A stretch of DNA of 35,038 nt from Roridomyces roridus (Eukaryota; Basidiomycota; Agaricomycetes; Agaricales; Mycenaceae): positions 1-35,038 of the forward strand of contig JARKIF010000280.1 in NCBI GenBank assembly GCA_029378245.1. Direction: 5' to 3'. Under the pieces are notes generated by a model. That model was not told where the DNA came from. It did not search any database and saw nothing but the letters and a program-made list of their open reading frames with translations. Positions within the stretch are counted from its first letter, which is position 1; each line of letters begins with the position of its first letter. Positions 21,745 to 35,038 of this stretch are shown one piece after another. Position numbers and translations under genes: made by a program.

Positions 21745-23022
21745 TTACAATTTTGCCTGTCCCTTCGCCTTTTTAATGTAGGCTATCCCACCACCAAGAA
21801 CCACCTTTCCGGTCGTAACATCAACGGTTTCAAAAGCAATCTCGACGGTGCCTTCGGGACCGACGCCGACTTCCCATGCACGCGTCTCGAGCGAGTCTCC
21901 GGGCCTCACGGGGGACGTGAAGCGCACACCGTACAACCGGAGGCTCTTGGGGTCGCCACCACCGATAGCCTTGATCAGGGCGCGTGCGGAGAAACCAAAG
22001 GTGGAGAGACCGTGGAGAATGACACCACCGAAACCACCCATTTGGCCGATTTTGGGGTCTGCGGAATGTCAGACGCGAAAGGAACACGGAAAAAGGGCAC
22101 AAACCGATGTGAAGCGGGTTGTAGTCGCCACTGAGACGGAACATGAGTGCCTGCTCGGGGCTCGTCTTGTCGCCAATCGTCCAGTCTGGCGCGCAGTTCT
22201 TCGGGATGGGCTTGGCTTGCGGCGGGCCGGCGATACCCTTGGCGTACTTTTCACCCCGCGCCTTGGCTCCGATGGCGAAGGAGGAACTCTGCGGTGTTGC
22301 AAGTCAGCTCGGAAGCGAGAAAGCGGGAAGAGCGCACGTAGAGTTTAGCGTAGGGGACACCTTTGGGGTCCAACAGTTGATTCTCGACGGTGAGGATAAT
22401 GCCGCTCTCTGCGCGTCGTTAAGTACCGACGAGTAAGGAGAGAGCAAACGGACTGTTCTCAGCGACGGCGACATACTTGGCGGTCCAAGTCCAGCCGGGA
22501 CCGCTCACCAACGGGAGATCCTTCAGAATCTGGATGGACTGGGAGCCGTGCACCTGAGCAGCTGCCAGTCAGCTTTCGTCTATGGCGCAAGTTCAAGGAC
22601 ATACGCCGCGGTTCGGGTCTGTCCGAGGCATAGAAGGGATCTGGACGCCACCAATAGTTTTGGCGAACAAGTTGAGCTCCTGGGAGTCACCCTTGAAAGG
22701 GAGCACGACAGGGTATGTTGGCATAGGCGCGAACGATTTGTCTGTCCATGAGATGGTTGTATGCGCTACATCCACGCGTTACTTACCGAGCTCTGTAGAA
22801 TGGGAATTGGTCTTTGGGAAAGATAGAAGTAGTACTACTACGAACCATAGACGAGAGAAAGGTCGTCGGCCTTGGCGCCGATGCCGACTGCGTAGATTAG
22901 CAGGTCGCGTTGGTTCCACGAAACCTGGCCCTGTTGAGCAATTGTCGGTAGAGGAGCAAGTATCTGCTCACTGGCTTGGGGGGCAGCGTGAAGCCGACAA
23001 CTTGGGAGAGATCTGTGGCCAT
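21745..23022 (-). CDS. peroxisomal enoyl-CoA hydratase 2 (MaoC/hot-dog fold)
   Basis: This enzyme hydrates trans-2-enoyl-CoA to the (R)-3-hydroxyacyl-CoA in peroxisomal beta-oxidation; it matches the hydratase half of the fungal multifunctional enzyme but stands alone. Eight exons: 23022-22972, 22930-22846, 22792-22787 (6 nt), 22741-22605, 22553-22454, 22408-22338, 22288-22105 and 22058-21745, giving 315 aa. The N-terminal hot-dog half has DLLIYAVGIGA and PTYPVVLPFKG. The C-terminal half has the hydratase-2 motif RLSGDYNPLH followed by the Asp of DPKIG and GGVILHGLSTFG, with the catalytic Asp and His present. It ends in AKL, an accepted PTS1, so the protein should go to the peroxisome. The start codon is 93 bp from the divergent HDAC gene. 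Confidence 0.93.
22787..22792 (-). other. probable 6-nt microexon of the enoyl-CoA hydratase gene
   Basis: AGCTCG is flanked by a good acceptor (ctacag) and a good donor (gtaagt). Including it gives VYELDKSFAP; skipping it gives VYDKSFAP, still in frame. The YE pair before PTYP is usual in this family, which favours inclusion. Confidence 0.65.
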
Positions 23023-23115
23023 GGTGGAGGATGAGAATGGGTACCCGGAGACAATTCACATGAAGTCGACCTTCGCCCTGATCGCCGAAAGCCACATCTA
23101 ATCCGTGATTTGACT
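23023..23115. promoter_or_regulatory. 93-bp divergent promoter (hydratase / HDAC)
   Basis: Only 93 bp separate the two start codons, both supported by family-like N-termini. The two genes probably share a bidirectional promoter. No clear TATA box or factor site stands out in it. Confidence 0.55.
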
Positions 23116-24499
23116 ATGGAGGACACCCGACCCGGAGTTGCATACATTGCGTCTCTGGAGCTGCTCAAAGTCCGTTTATCCCTGTGCCTTAGGGTCTCCT
23201 CATCCTTCTTAGGTCGCTTCCCGTCTTCCTTCCAACAAGAATCGGTCGGCACTGGTTCACACTCTTGCTAGGAATCTTGGTCTCTTTGCCGGCGACTTTT
23301 CACCTGCACGAAAGATCGTCCTCACTCCTCCGCAAAACGCGACCTTCAAAGAGCTGAACAACTACCACACCAAGGAATATTTAGATTTTGTTCTCGACCC
23401 CAATAATGGAGACGAAAAGACCAAGGCAGAACTGGGGTTAGAAGATGTAAGCTCAAGGAATCGTGTTTTTCGCATTGGAATAAAGAATTAGGATTGTCCA
23501 ACATTCGAAGGCATGGCAGACTATATCCGCCTCGTTGGTGGTGCGGCTCTCACTGCCGTCAGCATGTTGCGGGAGGCACAGTGTGATTTAGCAGTCTTCT
23601 GGGACGGTGGAAGACACCACGCTCAAAAGGAAAAGGCCGCGGGCTTTTGCTACGTCGCAGATTGTACTCTGGCGCTCATGGCGCTCCGCCGCATCACACA
23701 ACCACCTCCTAGTACCGGACCAAGTATCAAGATGAGAACCATGTATTTGGATCTCGACCTGCATTTTTCCGACGGCGTTTCCCATGCCTTCCACAAGACG
23801 TCCACCGGCTCGGCCCAATTGTTGGTCAGTCGACAAAACCTGTGGCGAAATACATATATAACTGTGCGTAGACACTCAGCATACACCATGCGGCACCGGG
23901 ATTCTTCCCCGTATCACCTCTTGCAGCTTTGCCCTCGCTGGATAGTGATCCGTTCACACTTTCTCTACCGCTTAGACTAGGAGCATCCAACCGCACATTC
24001 AGACGTGCATGGAAATGTGTTGAACGTGTTCGCACTGCGTTTGACCCAGACTTTGTGGTTCTGCAGTGTGGAGTCGATGGCCTTGCGGGTGATCCATGCG
24101 CAATCTTCAACTGGTCTCTAGGGCCTGAGGAAGGTTCCCTTGGCTGGTGTGTATCCCAGGTCGTCAACACGTGGCGAGGTAAGAAGATACTTCTCGGAGG
24201 CGGTGGTTACAATTCGCCCAACGCTGCCCGTGCCTGGGCGTATCTCACTTCCATAGCGGTGGGCTTTTTCTTGGATGGATATTTGCGAATAAGCTGCTTA
24301 TTATGCCCAGCTCGGTCACCCATTATCCCTTGATACAGAGATCCCGGACCACGCCCATTTTCCCTTGTATGCGCCATCCTTCACTCTCGACGTCCCCGCC
24401 GGCAACATGCAGGACCAGAATTCGGACGATTATCTTGACACGGTTGACTCGGCTTTTGAGAGCATTTCCACAATATTGACGGAGCGCCTCGCAAAATAG
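23116..24499 (+). CDS. class I histone deacetylase, HDAC8-like
   Basis: A zinc-dependent deacetylase expected to act on acetyl-lysine in histones or other proteins. Five exons: 23116-23169, 23213-23446, 23492-23824, 23872-24258 and 24311-24499, giving 398 aa, close to human HDAC8. Seen motifs: GRHHAQKEKAAGFCYVAD with the tandem active-site histidines; YLDLDLHFSDGV with zinc ligands Asp and His; LQCGVDGLAGD with the third zinc ligand; and LLGGGGYNSPNAARAWAY with the transition-state Tyr. The catalytic set is complete. One difference is YVAD where most class I enzymes have YLND or YVND. There is no long C-terminal tail, unlike Rpd3 or Hos2 types, which supports the HDAC8-like call. The gene starts 93 bp from the hydratase gene and ends 106 bp from the opposing stop. 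Confidence 0.93.
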
Positions 24500-24605
24500 T
24501 GAAATCGGGTAGCGAACTCCGTGGTATTCCAGCCATAGAGATAGTATGTATTACAAACGTAGATTGAATCCTATACATTACCGGTCCTAGATCACACAAG
24601 CTTTG

Positions 24606-27600
24606 TCAAGGACGCCATATAGGGCGACCAGCACCTGCTCTCTTCCCAAGATCCCCCACACTTCTCACTCGCTTCACCTCGGCTTCCTTGGCAACCGTCC
24701 TTGCATTATCCAACGCCTCAAAATTCCTGACCATATCCTTGACACTCCCTCCACTCCCCGTACGTGGCCGTGGGCCTTGCCGTACAACAGGTTCCTCCTT
24801 CGGTGGCGTGATGTGATTCAACTCTACGAGTCGCTGTGGCGCACGGCGTGCGACCGTTGGCTTTTTCGCAAGTTGGGGCGCTGGTTGGAGGGTGACAAGC
24901 TCCTTGGGAGCTCGTGCTTTGGGTAACGGTGGGCGCACCGGCGTCGTGACCGGCCCTCGGCGCTTTTCCAGAAGTTCGGCCGGCGGAACCGGAAGGCGCG
25001 GGCCGGTCGGGAGTTTGGTACGAGCCGGAGGGCAGGCGGTCTTGGAGAGCGTCGGGAGGTACGAAAACAAGAAGCCTTTGACACGTTTGGTAATCGTCGC
25101 AGGTGGCGCTGCAGCGAGTTGCGCTTCGTGTTCACGTAGGGGTGTTGTTGGCGCCATTTCTGCGTCCGGATCCTCGTTGGAGGCCGATGAAGAAGCAAAG
25201 CTAGCGTCCTGCTGCTCCGAATCAAAGCTGGCCTGCTGCTCCGAATCATCTGAACCATGGCCTTCGCTGTCCGTTTGCTCTTGCTCGTCCGTTGGGAAAT
25301 CTTGGTATGCAGTGTTCGCTTCCGGCTCCTTGGCGGGTGTCCCAGATCCACTGACTGCCACCGCCTCCTCGAGCAAGTGAGAATACCTCGGAGCGAACAA
25401 TGAGCCTGGTACGCGTCTGCGCCTTGCAGGTTCTGGTGTAGGCGGTAGCGCGCTAAACGGTGCTCCAGCGGTAAGAGGAGGCGGCAAGTGGGCTCGGGAA
25501 GGTCGGGTGGGTCGGCCGAGAGGTGTCAAAGTGGGCATATTCATGGACGCCCGCCGCCCACTGAAACCCGTGACTTCACGCATCAACGGTGACGAGGCAT
25601 GCAGTATTTGCTTCGGGGTTGGTGGCGCCACATGTCCAGCGCGTTGTTTGTTCTGTAGGGCGCGCACGCGCTGGGTGAGGGCGGCACTTTGGAAAAGTGG
25701 TGTCAGCCAAGACTCGTGAGAATTGAAAAAAAACAACTCACGTATCCCACTTGTCCCCATACAAATCCACATAACGCGCCACAACCGCATCAATGTCCAC
25801 CGCATCTGCCGCCGCCATCATGACCGCCGCCTCCGTAGGACGTCGGACGGGGGTTTGGAACGAAGGCGTACTGGGTCGGGGTTTCATCCCAGAACGCGAG
25901 GCGAGTTCGATACGTTCGTCCGTAAAGCACGCGTCAAGTCTTTTCCAGTCGTTCTTGGTCCAGTCCTGCTCGTCTTCCTCTGCCGGCTCCTCTTGGTCAA
26001 CACGTAGCGCAGGCATTCGCGTCGATGCCATTTCGTCACGTGACGGCGATCGCCCAATGCCCGACAAAGATACCTCTTCCTCAGCTTCCGCAAGCAGCTG
26101 GGCCGTTGTGACTGGCTGGGGACTGCCAGGAAAGTAGACTCGCTCGCCCACCACGCGCGGAGTTTGGGCTCGTTCCTTCTCCTGTCCCTTCCTGTGTTTC
26201 TGTCTCTCCTTTGCGCGCCTCCGCAATTCGTTGATATCTTGCAAACCGCCCAAACTCTTTCTCGGTTGTGCGGGGGACGCCGGCGTCTTGCCTTTACCGA
26301 TGCCAGAAAAGGAATGCCTCCTCTGCAAACGCGTGAAGCAGTCATAATCATGCTGCTTCAAAATCGCCGCAGCTCGAGCTGCCGCGCGTGGGTCAGTGCT
26401 AGTAATCTTGACCAGGCCAAGAATACTGCTGTTATCGTCGCTGTCTCCTTCATCTTCGGCACTTGAATCCACTTGCCCATCGCGGAGGTCACGGTCGGGG
26501 TCAGCAGGAACAAACGGCGAATCTCGTGGGAAAGGCGCAGTGTAAAGGCCGGACGAGGGTGTGCCTAGGTGTCGCGATTTAATGGGTGACGGGGTCGAGG
26601 GATTCCGGGTTCCCACTGCGGTGAGAATGTGGTCATCTGCATCACCCATTCGTATATCCTCGTCTTCAAACGGCGATCGCAAGCGCTCGGTGCGTGGTGG
26701 TATAATGGGTGTACGGCGAGTCGGAGGGGTCTGGACATGGGTTGTCTCCTGGAGCCATGGGGCTTGGAGCCCAGTACTTTGGCGCGGCGTTGGGGCGTGC
26801 ACAGGGTGTTGATCATGCTCTTCTTCGGCCTCGACACTCATTGAGCGCACCTCCTCCTCCTCTTCTTCGTCTTGTTCTAGGTCAAGATTCATCGCCATCG
26901 CGCGTTGCTCGTCCTCCTCCCTGAGCGCACGCAGGATGCTGACACCCTCTTCGAGGGGTTCATCTTCATCGTCCCTGGTACTGAAATCAAAGTCGAACGC
27001 CCCACGCGCCACCAAAGAATTGGATTCTCCGGACGTTCGCCTGCGACCATCCATGCGGAAACTGCCGCCTTCTCCTTCAGGCCCTCGGCCTGGATACGGA
27101 GACCCCCAGACGCCCCAAGCAGCGGCACGAGCTGCGGTGTTGGGTGTTGGAGGGTCAGGTTTCGTGCGGACGGTGGAATTGGTGACAAAATCTTCTTCTT
27201 GGGGCGAATACTGGCAGCGGCGCGGCGGAGTGCGCACGGCAGAGTCGACTCGACGCGGCGGTGTGACATGCGCGGCAGTAGGATTGTTTGGCAGTTCGCC
27301 TTCGCTATCGGAATCAGAAAAGTCTGAACCACCGGCGCCAGGCTGAGGCTCGTCGAAAGACTCGCTGATATCGAGATCCATAGAGTCGGTGGTGTGCCGG
27401 TCGTCATCTGTAAAAAAAAATAAGTGGAAGCATCGGATGAATGAACCAGGCGTACTATCAGGGAGTGGTACAAAGCGACGGCAAGGTGAGGACGAGGACG
27501 CTAAAGGAGTGGGCGAGAGCAGCAGCGGATCGTCCGTTGGGCTCGGGGGCGTCATGGGACGGCTGAGATCAATTGGGGGCATCTCCTTCTTGATGCTGTG

Positions 27601-28088
27601 GAGAAGGACACGGAGGGGCGTGGCTGGCTGCACGCTGGGTGTGCGCCGTTTGGACCTGGTGCTGGTGGGACCTGGAACACGGAGGAGTACCTCTCGCGGG
27701 GAAGTAAAGACATCTGTTGGGGTTCGTAAGGAGTGACGCTCCTGCGTTGACTGTGGGCGCGCGGAGGCAGCCAGTCGGCATTGGGATTATTTGGAAGCGG
27801 GGAACGATTGCGAGTTGGGGAATCTTCGTCTGCAGGACGACGGTTGGATTTGCGGGGTTTGGGATTTGGGGTGGCCTCCGCGGGGGCCTTGGAGGGGGTC
27901 TGTCGCTTGCGTTTGGTATTAGCTGTATTGTGCGTCTGAGAGAGAGTTGATTATTATGATAATACTGTGTTTTTAGGACGTGCCTTTCCAAAGACATGCT
28001 GCAGCTCCTCTTCTGGTGGGGGACTAATGAGGGACATGCGGGCAGCGTCGAGGCCAGCGTGCTTTGGTGGTGGATGATTTTCGGTCAT
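24606..28088 (-). CDS. large disordered Ser/Pro/Thr-rich protein, unknown function
   Basis: Exons 28088-27980, 27922-27447, 27407-25742 and 25686-24606 encode roughly 1,100 aa. The N-terminal part carries KRKRQTPSK and TRSKRRTPS, likely nuclear localisation signals. Most of the rest is low complexity, with many TP and SP pairs (RPMTPPSPTDDP, PPTRRTPIIPP) that could be proline-directed kinase sites, plus acidic runs. The one segment that looks folded is near residue 690-760: DWTKNDWKRLDACFTDERIELA, then DIDAVVARYVDLYGDKWD. Exon 2 switches frame near 27720: either a further 47-nt intron (27737-27691) or one missing C in a C-run (SVTPYEP then TDVFTSPREV). I do not recognise the family. Nuclear, cell-cycle-regulated roles are possible but unproven. 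Confidence 0.75.
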
Positions 28089-28116
28089 GGCGACCTTGGA
28101 CAAGGGACCAACTGGA

Positions 28117-28122
28117 CACGTG
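28117..28122. promoter_or_regulatory. CACGTG E-box upstream of the disordered-protein gene
   Basis: CACGTGACC lies 28 bp upstream of the gene's start codon, in a 92-bp gap after the preceding tandem gene's stop. CACGTG is bound by bHLH factors of the Cbf1/USF type. The role is inferred from position alone. Confidence 0.35.
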
Positions 28123-28180
28123 ACCGCTGTCCATTAGATTACTCCCACGGCACTCGTTCGAATGAGCCAGAGGGTAATAT

Positions 28181-29451
28181 TTATTCTTCAAGTACCAACA
28201 AACTGTCAACCACTACCTTCTTCCAAGCCCCTTGCGCCATCTCGACGCGACCTACTCGCCGAACACCGACCTCCAAGCATCCGCGAAGATATTCCCGCAA
28301 GTTGCTCAGCGCCTGCCCTTTGATGCCCAACACTGCCGATCGGTCCCGCTCGTGCACCCATGTTTCTGCGATCTCTGGCGCACGCACTCGCAGTCTGGCA
28401 AGGAATTCGTCCTCCCATGATTCCAAGGCATGCTCTCCCTTGTATGCCAGGTAGTCAACACAGTTCCCGATGAGGGAAGACCGTGCAGGAAAGGATGGTC
28501 CCATTCCTGCAAACTCCCAGTCGATCACTGCCTTGATGGTGCCCTCCTCATCGGCGAGGATGTTTCCAAAGTGAAAATCACGATGGTGCAACCGGGCACG
28601 CAGCGCTGATTCATCGCGGAGACGGCAGACCCATGGTGCCGTGCCCACATCAAGCGCTGTAATGACATGCTGCAGTGGATCGAGAATGTCTCGCAGGAAG
28701 TCCACATTTGGGTGGATAGATATGATGTGGTGATACGTCTTGAGGAACGCACAGATGTACGCCGGCCATGACGAGTAGGATTCCGTCGGATTGAGGGTGC
28801 CAAAAGTCTCCGAGGTGAGGTTGTATGGTGCGGCGTGAAAATATCGGTCAATGTCCGGTAATTGCCACATCGTTTCTTCAATGACCGGCCCCGAACCACC
28901 GTCGAGGGCGAGGCTTCCGTGGTTAGGCGGCGCGTTGCTCTTGAACAACTTCACAAAGATATCCACAAACTGATCTAGCACATGATCCAGCTGGCCTGTT
29001 GATAACGTCTTCCACGTCTCGGCCAGCGACGGATAAGGAATTCCTGGCAGATGCTGAGTTTGAAAACAGCGGGGTTCGCTTGGGGCGCACTTTCGAGACA
29101 ATTGTATTCGTAGCCAAGGGCATTTGTAGGGTCTGCAGAGAAAAAGACTACCTCTGGAACTGGCACAACATCACGGAGAAAGTTGAGGAGCGAGATCTCA
29201 TTCTCAGTCTTTGTCTTGACGATCGTTTTCCTGGCCACGCGCAAAACGACGTCCCGGCCAGACCACCGGTGTCCATCTGCCTGCGATAATTTCACAAAGT
29301 AGACTTTGTGAAATTGGCCCTGGTTCGCGGATGCGATGATGCTCGTCGGAGAGAGACCGAGGTGTGAGTCAAAGACGGTGGCAATTGCCTCGTTCGAGAG
29401 GATATCGTCGCGCTGGGCGAAGGCGAGGTCGTCGGCATGCAACATGGCCAT
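28181..29451 (-). CDS. APH/choline-kinase-like phosphotransferase
   Basis: Two exons, 29451-29091 and 29043-28181, give 407 aa. The N-lobe has GQFHKVYFV followed by VVLRVARK (the ATP-binding Lys strand) and LLNFLRDVVPVPEVV. The C-lobe has the Brenner motif HHRDFHFGNIL (catalytic Asp and metal-binding Asn) and VIDWEFAGMGP (metal-binding Asp). These define the aminoglycoside phosphotransferase/choline kinase superfamily. Fungal genomes have many such genes of unknown substrate; small-molecule or protein phosphorylation are both possible, and drug resistance should not be assumed. The start is the first ATG of MAMLHADDLAF; the frame extends upstream without another ATG. The 47-nt intron is chosen because it alone keeps NCLE joined to RIPYPSLAETW in frame. 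It starts 65 bp from MSH2 in the opposite direction. Confidence 0.88.
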
Positions 29452-29516
29452 GATGGGCAGAGACGCGTCAGTGGCCAGTGACTGATGGCGTTGGGTGTGA
29501 CAGACACTCTTTCGCA
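29452..29516. promoter_or_regulatory. short divergent promoter (phosphotransferase / MSH2)
   Basis: About 65 bp separate the phosphotransferase start from the likeliest MSH2 start. If MSH2 begins at the alternative ATG (29485), the gap is 33 bp. No TATA box or known factor site is evident. Confidence 0.4.
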
Positions 29517-33277
<3,761 letters not shown>

Positions 33278-33531
33278 TTGTACATATTTGCTAGTTGCGG
33301 CCATCAACTTCTGATTTCAAATGTGCCGCTCTCTTTCCTAACCGCTGTCCCAGCTCAACCTTGCGCACCGGTGGTGACCGCGTGCGTCTCCCGCGCTGAC
33401 CACAGTTCGCATTGAGCGTTCAGGGATTCTGGCCTTCCAAGTTCCATCCGCTGGAGGATCCAGGTTTTGCCCGGGCGTCAATGTACAAACTCTAATCGAA
33501 TACACACATCTTGCTACAGAAATTCACTGAT

Positions 33532-35027
33532 TCAAACTCTTCTCCTTCGCATTCTCCGCTTCCTTGACCTTCCGATCGCCTCCTCCTCCTCAAACATGAT
33601 TACTAAATCTGCGTGTCCTCGCTGTGGCCGCCAAAGACTTGGGGTGTCTCCATCCACAGTCCATATTATCATGTTAGCGCCGTGGTCGAGCAAGATACGA
33701 GCAATCGCTGCGTGGCCGCCGTACCCGCACATGGACAGCGCACTCCACCCCCACCGATCCCGAACGTTGACGTCCATGCCCATACTGATGAGCTTCGCCA
33801 CGCGGTCAATGTCCCCGTCCGACGCTGCTTGGACGATCGCCGTTTGTTTCTGGAACAGTTTCTCTACCATGCCAAAGGTCCTTCTCCTGGAATCGCAGTG
33901 AATAAGAGGAGTCAAATGAGAATCGGTGACAAACCTCGTTGGAACGGGCCGTTTGTTTTTGGAGTCGGATGCAGGGGACAGGGAGTACATAGTTGACGCG
34001 GCCAATGGGTCGAAAAGGTCCGTTACAGCCCTCGAATTCCGTGCACGCTGCAACTCGGCGTCAAAAGCATACGTCGCCGCGCTCAAACGGCCAGCGTCCT
34101 CGTCGTCATGACCAAAGTGACTTGCAGCGGAGTGATACTGCAGGTTGGAGTCCAAGTCGTCATCACCAGTGGGCGAATGGCACCGACTGACAGTCGGCGT
34201 CGCGTCCGGACTGTCTGTAACTTCTTCATCGTCAACTAGGGTAAGGCTAGTTTTGCTCGTGCCTCCGTGGCTCTGAGCGATGCCTTTGCCCGGAACCTGC
34301 CCTGAATATTCAGTTTACTGATTTCCACGACACCGACACCCTCAAGCGCCCCGTCGGCCACCGCATTCTTGATCCACGTCAAGATGAATTCGTGGCGCTC
34401 CTCCACGACTGCAGCTGTAATCCCCACATCTTCCAGTTCTCGTCTGACCTCGGCCCACACCTCGGGAGATTCGATTGTGGAGGCAACATCCGTCGATGAG
34501 ATGACGGATCCTTCGCGCATGCCAGCCTGTACCTCCGTAATGAATTTGTTCAGCCGCTTTTCGATTCGCGCGGTGGAGGAACTGTTGGAATATTGGTATA
34601 AACCCTCGAAACTGCATGATAAGAACGCACTTGAGCAGCGCAGAATTAAACTGGTCAACAATGTCGTGCTCGAAATCAACTTCTGCCGCACATCCGAGAG
34701 GTCCTTCATGCCAAATCGCATTCGATCCCAGGTTCTCTGCGACTGAGTGGCGAGACCATTATACTCTCAATAGCGCCTCGGGTCTTCCAGTGGCCCTCTA
34801 CAGGTATCCAATAGTCTATTGAGCCGCTCGATCCGGTGCTCGGGCAGCTCGTCGCCGTACTCTTCGACATAGTCGCGCGTCTCGCCGAGTACAGCGTTGA
34901 GCGAACCGAGTTCATTGGTAGGGCTTGGAAATCTCGGGGTCTGTGTGTACATGTCTGAGCTCATCTGTGTCGAGGGGGAATGAAACCGACCCAGTAACGA
35001 ATCCTGCACCTTTGTAACAGCTTCCAT
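33532..35027 (-). CDS. ankyrin-repeat protein with a novel helical N-terminus
   Basis: Exons 35027-34802, 34742-34631, 34581-34297, 34246-33935 and 33886-33532 give 429 aa from the first ATG; the true 5' end may lie outside the window. The N-terminal half is helical and charged (LGETRDYVEEYGDEL, EVDFEHDIVDQFNSALL, EVWAEVRRELEDVGI) with no family I know. A disordered acidic middle follows. The C-terminal part has ankyrin repeats: AIVQAASDGDIDRVAKLI, then VNVRDRWGWSALSMCGYGGH, then ARILLDHGAN. The last repeat reads DGDTPSLWRPQRGHADLV, where a consensus repeat would have LAA in place of LWRP; a local pair of frame changes could explain that. The tail is strongly basic (RSRKRRMRRRRV), suggesting nuclear or nucleic-acid contact. 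It converges with MSH2, 254 bp apart. Confidence 0.75.
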
Positions 35028-35038
35028 GTCACTGAGTC

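Overview
The window looks like nuclear DNA of a basidiomycete fungus, most likely an agaricomycete. Genes lie densely on both strands and are cut by many introns of about 41 to 59 nt with GT(GC)...AG ends. The products are typical fungal housekeeping proteins (HIS5, COX10, LEU1, SAM50, SIN1, MSH2) plus secreted enzymes usual in wood and litter fungi: a sedolisin protease and a CE5 esterase with a CBM1 domain. There is no sign of bacterial, viral or transposon DNA.

Layout, left to right. 1-1228: no gene I can support. 1229-2544 (-): histidinol-phosphate aminotransferase HIS5, with two apparent frameshifts. 3234-4216 (-): a 284-aa protein that resembles the HAPSTR1/C16orf72 family. About 4476-5877 (+): a type I membrane protein. 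6054-7184 (+): COX10. 7239-8102 (-): a 2EXR/F-box-like protein. 8125-10685 (-): LEU1, eight exons, two GC-AG introns. 11475-13787 (+): secreted sedolisin. 13971-14902 (-): a conserved fungal protein of unknown function with an early in-frame stop. 15556-16666 (+): CE5-CBM1 esterase with an 8-nt exon. 17180-19002 (-): SAM50. 19035-21667 (+): SIN1/AVO1 of TORC2, starting 32 bp from SAM50. 21745-23022 (-): peroxisomal enoyl-CoA hydratase 2 with a PTS1 and a probable 6-nt exon. 23116-24499 (+): class I histone deacetylase, HDAC8-like. 24606-28088 (-): a large disordered protein of unknown function. 28181-29451 (-): APH/choline-kinase-like phosphotransferase. About 29517-33277 (+): MSH2 in 19 exons with two apparent frameshifts. 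33532-35027 (-): an ankyrin protein that may continue past the right edge.

The genes do not form one pathway. LEU1 and HIS5 are amino-acid biosynthesis; COX10 and SAM50 are mitochondrial; SIN1 is TORC2 signalling; the hydratase is peroxisomal beta-oxidation; the HDAC and MSH2 act on chromatin and DNA; the sedolisin and esterase act outside the cell. Packing is extreme: head-to-head start codons 32, 65 and 93 bp apart, convergent stop codons 54, 77 and 106 bp apart, and a tandem pair separated by 22 bp.

I did not find a clear new multi-gene system. The points most worth checking are the HAPSTR1-like protein, the microexons and GC-AG introns, the very short shared promoters, the LEU1 tandem pair, and single-base deletions in MSH2 and HIS5 that could be assembly errors or real lesions. 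All exon calls were made by hand from splice signals, reading phase and family conservation. No database search was run.
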